From BD2-11 sp965221785 (lineage in GTDB: Bacteria > Gemmatimonadota > Gemmatimonadetes > Longimicrobiales > Gaopeijiaceae): 64,000 bases of DNA. The translations under genes and the position numbers were made by a program. Location of the stretch: contig CBDCSR010000003.1 in assembly GCA_965221785.1 (NCBI GenBank), positions 248,001-312,000 of the forward strand, read 5' to 3'. The notes under the pieces were generated by a model that saw only the letters and a program-made list of their open reading frames with translations, was not told the origin of the DNA and did no database searches. This document shows positions 60,953 through 64,000 of this stretch, piece by piece (the stretch's first letter is position 1; every line of letters starts with the position of its first letter).

Positions 60953-61351
60953 TCAGAGCATGTCCAGGAAATCACGCGAACGAATGACCCTCACGTTCCG
61001 GTAGGGAGAGGTTGAAAGCAGCGCCTTGTCGCTGCTCACCACGTACGTGACCCCGGCGGCCACGGCACACGCGAGAAACTTGTCGTCGTCGCCGTCCTCG
61101 CACACAGGTTCGGGCAAGGGGGGCGCCGACACCAGCGTGGCGTCGGCGGCGATCCTCTCCAGCACGCGCTCCAGGTCCGCGCCAGGGAACCGCGCCGACA
61201 GCCGTTCGCCGACGCGAACGTATTCGCGAACGATCTCGGGGGACACCACCACCTCGATGCGACCGGCGTGCCAGGCCTCCATGACATCGCGCGGAGGCCC
61301 GCCGAAGAACACACCCGGCAGAAGGACGCTGGTATCGACGACTACCCTCAC
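60953..61351 (-). CDS. PIN-domain protein (VapC-like nuclease)
   Basis: A 132-residue PIN-domain protein: VVVDTSVLLPG (Asp6), VSPEIVREYVRV, EDGDDDKFLACAVAAG (acidic active-site residues) and VVSSDKALL (Asp). These are metal-dependent RNases. GTG 61351 has GAGCGG upstream; the start lies within the antisense of the next gene's leader. No antitoxin gene is seen in front of it, so it may be an orphan or act with an unlinked partner. Confidence 0.82.
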   Translation of the reverse strand: MRVVVDTSVLLPGVFFGGPPRDVMEAWHAGRIEVVVSPEIVREYVRVGERLSARFPGADLERVLERIAADATLVSAPPLPEPVCEDGDDDKFLACAVAAGVTYVVSSDKALLSTSPYRNVRVIRSRDFLDML

Positions 61352-61438
61352 GCCGCCGCTCTGGTTGTCGTCAAACCGCTCATGACGGACTTTTGGGGAC
61401 CGGACGCCATCCCGTCAACCCGGAACCCCGGACACCCC

Positions 61439-62743
61439 ATGGTCAGCCATCCTCATTCCGTCGATCAGTCCGATCGCATCGTACCCATCAACCTTCGCCA
61501 GAGCGGCCGGACCCCCGTGGAGCTGCTCATCTCCACCCGCGTGCGCAAGTCGCCGTACTGGCACTTGTCCCACGATGCGGGCTGCTGGCGCGCGACGACG
61601 TACAACCGCATCTACCATCCCCGCGGTTACGTGCGGCCCGAGGACGGCGGCGCGGCAGCCGAACACGAGGCGCTCACGAAGCACGTCACGATGTGGAATG
61701 TTGCCGTCGAGAGGCAGATCCGGGTCAAGGGACCGGACGCGGAGCGATTCACCGACTATGTCATCACGCGCGACGCCACCCGCATCGAACCGATGCACGG
61801 CAAGTACGTCATCCTCTGCAACGAACGGGGCGGCATCCTCAACGACCCGGTGCTGCTGCGCCTGTCCGAGGACGAGTTCTGGTTCTCGCTGGCCGACTCC
61901 GACCTGCTGTTCTGGCTTCAGGGCGTCAATGTGGGGATGAGGATGAACGTCGAGATCGACGAGATCGACGTGTGTCCCCTGCAGATCCAGGGGCCGAAGT
62001 CGCTGGCGCTCATGGCTGACCTGGTGGGCGGCGGAGTTCGCGGGATTCCCTACTACGGGATCCTGGAAGCGGAGATCGCGGGCTGCCCGGTGGTCGTCTC
62101 GCAGTCGGGCTTTTCGGGTGAGAAAGGCTACGAAATCTACCTGCGCGACGCGACCCTGCACGCCGAGACGCTGTGGAACGCGGTGCTCGACGCGGGCGAG
62201 GCGCACCAGCTCATGGTGATCGCCCCCGGCCACCAGCGCCGCATTCAGGCGGGCATCCTCTCGTGGGGACAGGACATGGACCACGAGACCGTCCCGTTCC
62301 AGTGCAACCTCGGCTATCAGGTGCCGCGCGAGAAGAAGGGCGACTACATCGGCCGGGCCGCCCTCGAAGGGATGCGCGCCGGGATCGAGGCCGGGCGGCC
62401 GCCGTTTTCCATGGTGCTGGTGGGGATGAAGATGGGCGGCAGGCCCATCGACGACTACGCGCCCGATTTCTGGCTGGTGTCCGGTGCGGAGGGCGGCGAT
62501 CCCGTCGGGTACCTGACTTCGCCGTGGCATGCTCCGGAGCTCGGATGCAACATCGCCCTGGGCTACGTGCCCGTGGGGATGTCCGACGTCGGGACGGAGC
62601 TTGCCGTCCGGTTGCCGGACGAATACGCGAGCGAGCCGGGCAGGCCGGACTGGGCGCGGGTTTGCGAGGTTCCGTTCCGGCCATCGGCCAACCCGAGTGC
62701 GCGTGAGCTGGCCCATGCGCGGGGCGAGGACGCGGCGATCTAG
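61439..62743 (+). CDS. Aminomethyltransferase-fold protein (GcvT/DmdA family)
   Basis: A 434-residue enzyme with the GcvT fold: YHLSHDAGCWRATTYN-type N-terminus, WNVAVERQIRVKGPDAERFTDYVITRD (~residues 80-110) and LRLSEDEFWFSLADSDL. The family transfers one-carbon groups to tetrahydrofolate; DmdA demethylates dimethylsulfoniopropionate. The true substrate is not resolved. ATG 61439 is the start preferred by family length; ATG 61382 is an in-frame alternative. Convergent with the second GcvT-type gene (gap 49 nt). Confidence 0.86.
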   Translation: MVSHPHSVDQSDRIVPINLRQSGRTPVELLISTRVRKSPYWHLSHDAGCWRATTYNRIYHPRGYVRPEDGGAAAEHEALTKHVTMWNVAVERQIRVKGPDAERFTDYVITRDATRIEPMHGKYVILCNERGGILNDPVLLRLSEDEFWFSLADSDLLFWLQGVNVGMRMNVEIDEIDVCPLQIQGPKSLALMADLVGGGVRGIPYYGILEAEIAGCPVVVSQSGFSGEKGYEIYLRDATLHAETLWNAVLDAGEAHQLMVIAPGHQRRIQAGILSWGQDMDHETVPFQCNLGYQVPREKKGDYIGRAALEGMRAGIEAGRPPFSMVLVGMKMGGRPIDDYAPDFWLVSGAEGGDPVGYLTSPWHAPELGCNIALGYVPVGMSDVGTELAVRLPDEYASEPGRPDWARVCEVPFRPSANPSARELAHARGEDAAI

Positions 62744-62792
62744 GTCTGGTGAGACGTTTCAGCTGAAACGTCTTCGCGGCTCGCGGCGAAGG

Positions 62793-64000
62793 CTATCCCT
62801 TCATCCGGCTCCCGGACGCGTCGAACAGGGCGTTGGCGACCGCAGCCACCGTGACCGGGAAACACTCGTTCATGTACATCACCTGCAGCCGCTCGCCCAC
62901 GCGGGCCAACTCGGCAGGCAGCCAGGCCATCAGCAGGTACTTTCCCACGGTCGGCCCCATTCCGGCGGAGGTGACGCGTGACTCCCTGCCCTGTGCGTCG
63001 ACGATGCGGTCTCCGTCGAGGGTCAGGACCGGCTCATTCCCGCCGGTGGGGAAACGCGCGACGCCGGACGCGCTCGCGTGGTCGTCCATGGCGAGCGTGC
63101 AGATCATCGCCGCCGGACCCCGTTCGCGGGCCTTCAGGTAGGCGGCCTTGCCGATGAAGTCCGCCTGCTTCACCTGGCGCCGCGCCAGTCCGGCCTCGAC
63201 CGGCGAGTACTCGGAAGTGAGTTCGGCGCCCACGAGCAGGTAGCCTTTCTCCATGCGTCCGGTGGTGCCGTAGACACCGATCCCCGCCGGTCGCGCGTCG
63301 AGTTCACGGCCGACGCGCCAAATCGCGTGCCAGAGCGCCAGGCCGTGCTCCGTGCGCGTGTAGATCTCCCATCCGTTCTCGCCCACATAGGAGATGCGCA
63401 GCATGGTGGCGGGGATCCCGTCGATGAGGACGTGCTGCACCGTCCCGTACGGGAACTCTTCCTGGCTGACCCCGCGGTCGGCGACGCCAGCGAGAAGCCC
63501 CTGCGCATCGGGTCCCCACACGCCGAGGGTGGTGATTGCCGACGACCGGTCCTCGAACTGCACCGACCCGTCGACCGGCAGGTGCTTGCGAAACCAGAAC
63601 GCGTCGCGAGCTCCGTCGAACACCCCGGTTACGATGCGAAACCGGTCTTGCGCGAGCCGTTGGATGGTCAGGTCGGCGCGAAAGCCTCCGTCCGGTGTCA
63701 GCAGCGGCGTGTAGATCGAGCTGCCGACCGGACGGTCGCACGGGTTGACCGTCATCGTCTCCAGGTACGGGAGCACGCCGGGCCCGGAGACATCGAAGAT
63801 CTGGAACGCGCCCAGATCCACGACGCCCACCTTCTCGCGCAGGTGCAGATGCTCCGCGTTGATGATGGGTGACCACCAGCGCCGGTCCCACTCGTGCGGG
63901 CGGTCCGGGACGTCGTAGCGCGCCACCAGATCCTCGTTGGAGGCGTACCACTGCGGACGCTCCCATCCCCGGGCCTCGTAGTATTCGGCTCCCAGCGCCT
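62793..64000 (-). CDS. C-terminal part of a GcvT-domain FAD oxidoreductase (dimethylglycine/sarcosine dehydrogenase-like), cut by window edge
   Basis: The frame reaches the right edge and continues beyond it, so at least 402 C-terminal residues are seen. They form a GcvT-type domain: EKVGVVDLGAFQIFDVSGPG, LLTPDGGFRADLTI, YVGENGWEIYTRTEHG and RMEKGYLLVGAELTSEYSPVEAGL. The leading residues EYYEARGWERPQWY are typical of the junction in dimethylglycine dehydrogenase-like enzymes, whose FAD domain would lie outside the window. They oxidise N-methyl amines and pass formaldehyde to tetrahydrofolate. The substrate is not resolved. Confidence 0.82.
   Translation of the reverse strand, partial: ALGAEYYEARGWERPQWYASNEDLVARYDVPDRPHEWDRRWWSPIINAEHLHLREKVGVVDLGAFQIFDVSGPGVLPYLETMTVNPCDRPVGSSIYTPLLTPDGGFRADLTIQRLAQDRFRIVTGVFDGARDAFWFRKHLPVDGSVQFEDRSSAITTLGVWGPDAQGLLAGVADRGVSQEEFPYGTVQHVLIDGIPATMLRISYVGENGWEIYTRTEHGLALWHAIWRVGRELDARPAGIGVYGTTGRMEKGYLLVGAELTSEYSPVEAGLARRQVKQADFIGKAAYLKARERGPAAMICTLAMDDHASASGVARFPTGGNEPVLTLDGDRIVDAQGRESRVTSAGMGPTVGKYLLMAWLPAELARVGERLQVMYMNECFPVTVAAVANALFDASGSRMKG

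Noticed and set aside
60953..61351. PIN gene as part of a toxin-antitoxin pair
   Set aside because: No antitoxin-like gene lies upstream or downstream within a plausible distance, so only the PIN protein is reported.
1..64000. CRISPR arrays, rRNA, tRNA or transposases
   Set aside because: No regularly spaced repeats beyond the three-copy operator, and no rRNA, tRNA or transposase signature was recognised by eye. A tRNA could still be missed without a covariance search.

Overview
The window is one GC-rich bacterial chromosome segment, densely coded on both strands with short gaps and many 1-20 nt gene overlaps. The gene content suggests Gemmatimonadota or a close relative (Acidobacteriota would be the main alternative). 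The reasons are a DUF1592/DUF1552/ankyrin trio, large TonB-dependent receptors with a carboxypeptidase-regulatory-like N-terminus, many lipoprotein or Tat-exported enzymes, a secreted CehA/McbA-type protein behind a TolB-like propeller, and SpmA/SpmB-type membrane proteins without sporulation genes. No rRNA, tRNA, IS element, phage module or CRISPR array was recognised. Taxonomy is inferred from gene content, not from a marker tree.

Layout. 1-8.3 kb: a very large CPBP (CAAX-type) membrane protease cut by the window edge, an SpmB/SpmA pair, a DUF3179 lipoprotein, a TauE/SafE exporter and an exported acetamidase/formamidase-like protein. 8.4-20.8 kb: DUF167, serine beta-lactamase-like and RidA-like lipoprotein genes, two small secreted proteins, a TonB receptor, a TolB/CehA protein, an MFS drug-type exporter, a Tat-exported NAD-epimerase-like protein and DsbB. 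20.9-27.3 kb: the DUF1592-DUF1552-ankyrin unit with a terminator, then a small secreted protein. 27.4-35.3 kb: two divergent gene sets around a 197 bp region carrying three helically phased copies of an 18 bp dyad. Leftward lie Fic, quinone-reductase-like, MazG-like and QueG; rightward lie a DNA methyltransferase, an unknown protein and QueE, followed by MoaB, a MazG-like protein and FolE2.

35.3-38.8 kb: a metal-uptake locus led by a Fur-family-like palindrome, with a small His/Cys protein, a ZnuD-like TonB receptor and a His/Asp/Glu-rich lipoprotein. 38.8-45.6 kb: the most unusual part of the window, where a single-frame fusion of a GPP34 (Golgi phosphoprotein 3) domain to a cytochrome P450 is followed 5 nt later by a membrane acyltransferase. 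Divergent from it is an ABC transporter with a DUF1854 partner, preceded by a structured leader with a strong intrinsic terminator. 45.6-52.6 kb: gyrA, a DUF6941-like protein, a CPBP protease, an aromatic amino acid decarboxylase, a methyltransferase-like membrane protein and a lipoprotein. 52.7-55.7 kb: a phenylacetyl-CoA epoxygenase (paaABC) operon in which PaaD is split into two genes and an extra MIP18 gene leads. 55.8-64 kb: a glycosylasparaginase, a TauD-like oxygenase, a DCC thiol protein, a leishmanolysin-like lipoprotein with Ig-like domains, a PIN protein, and two GcvT-fold enzymes, one cut by the window edge.

How the genes fit together: queuosine/folate genes (QueG, QueE, FolE2) are spread over 8 kb and two of them overlap MazG-like genes. 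FolE2 lies directly before a Fur-family-type operator and a metal-uptake locus. The GPP34-P450 protein, the acyltransferase and the divergent exporter could form a lipid or cell-envelope modification unit, but this is inference.
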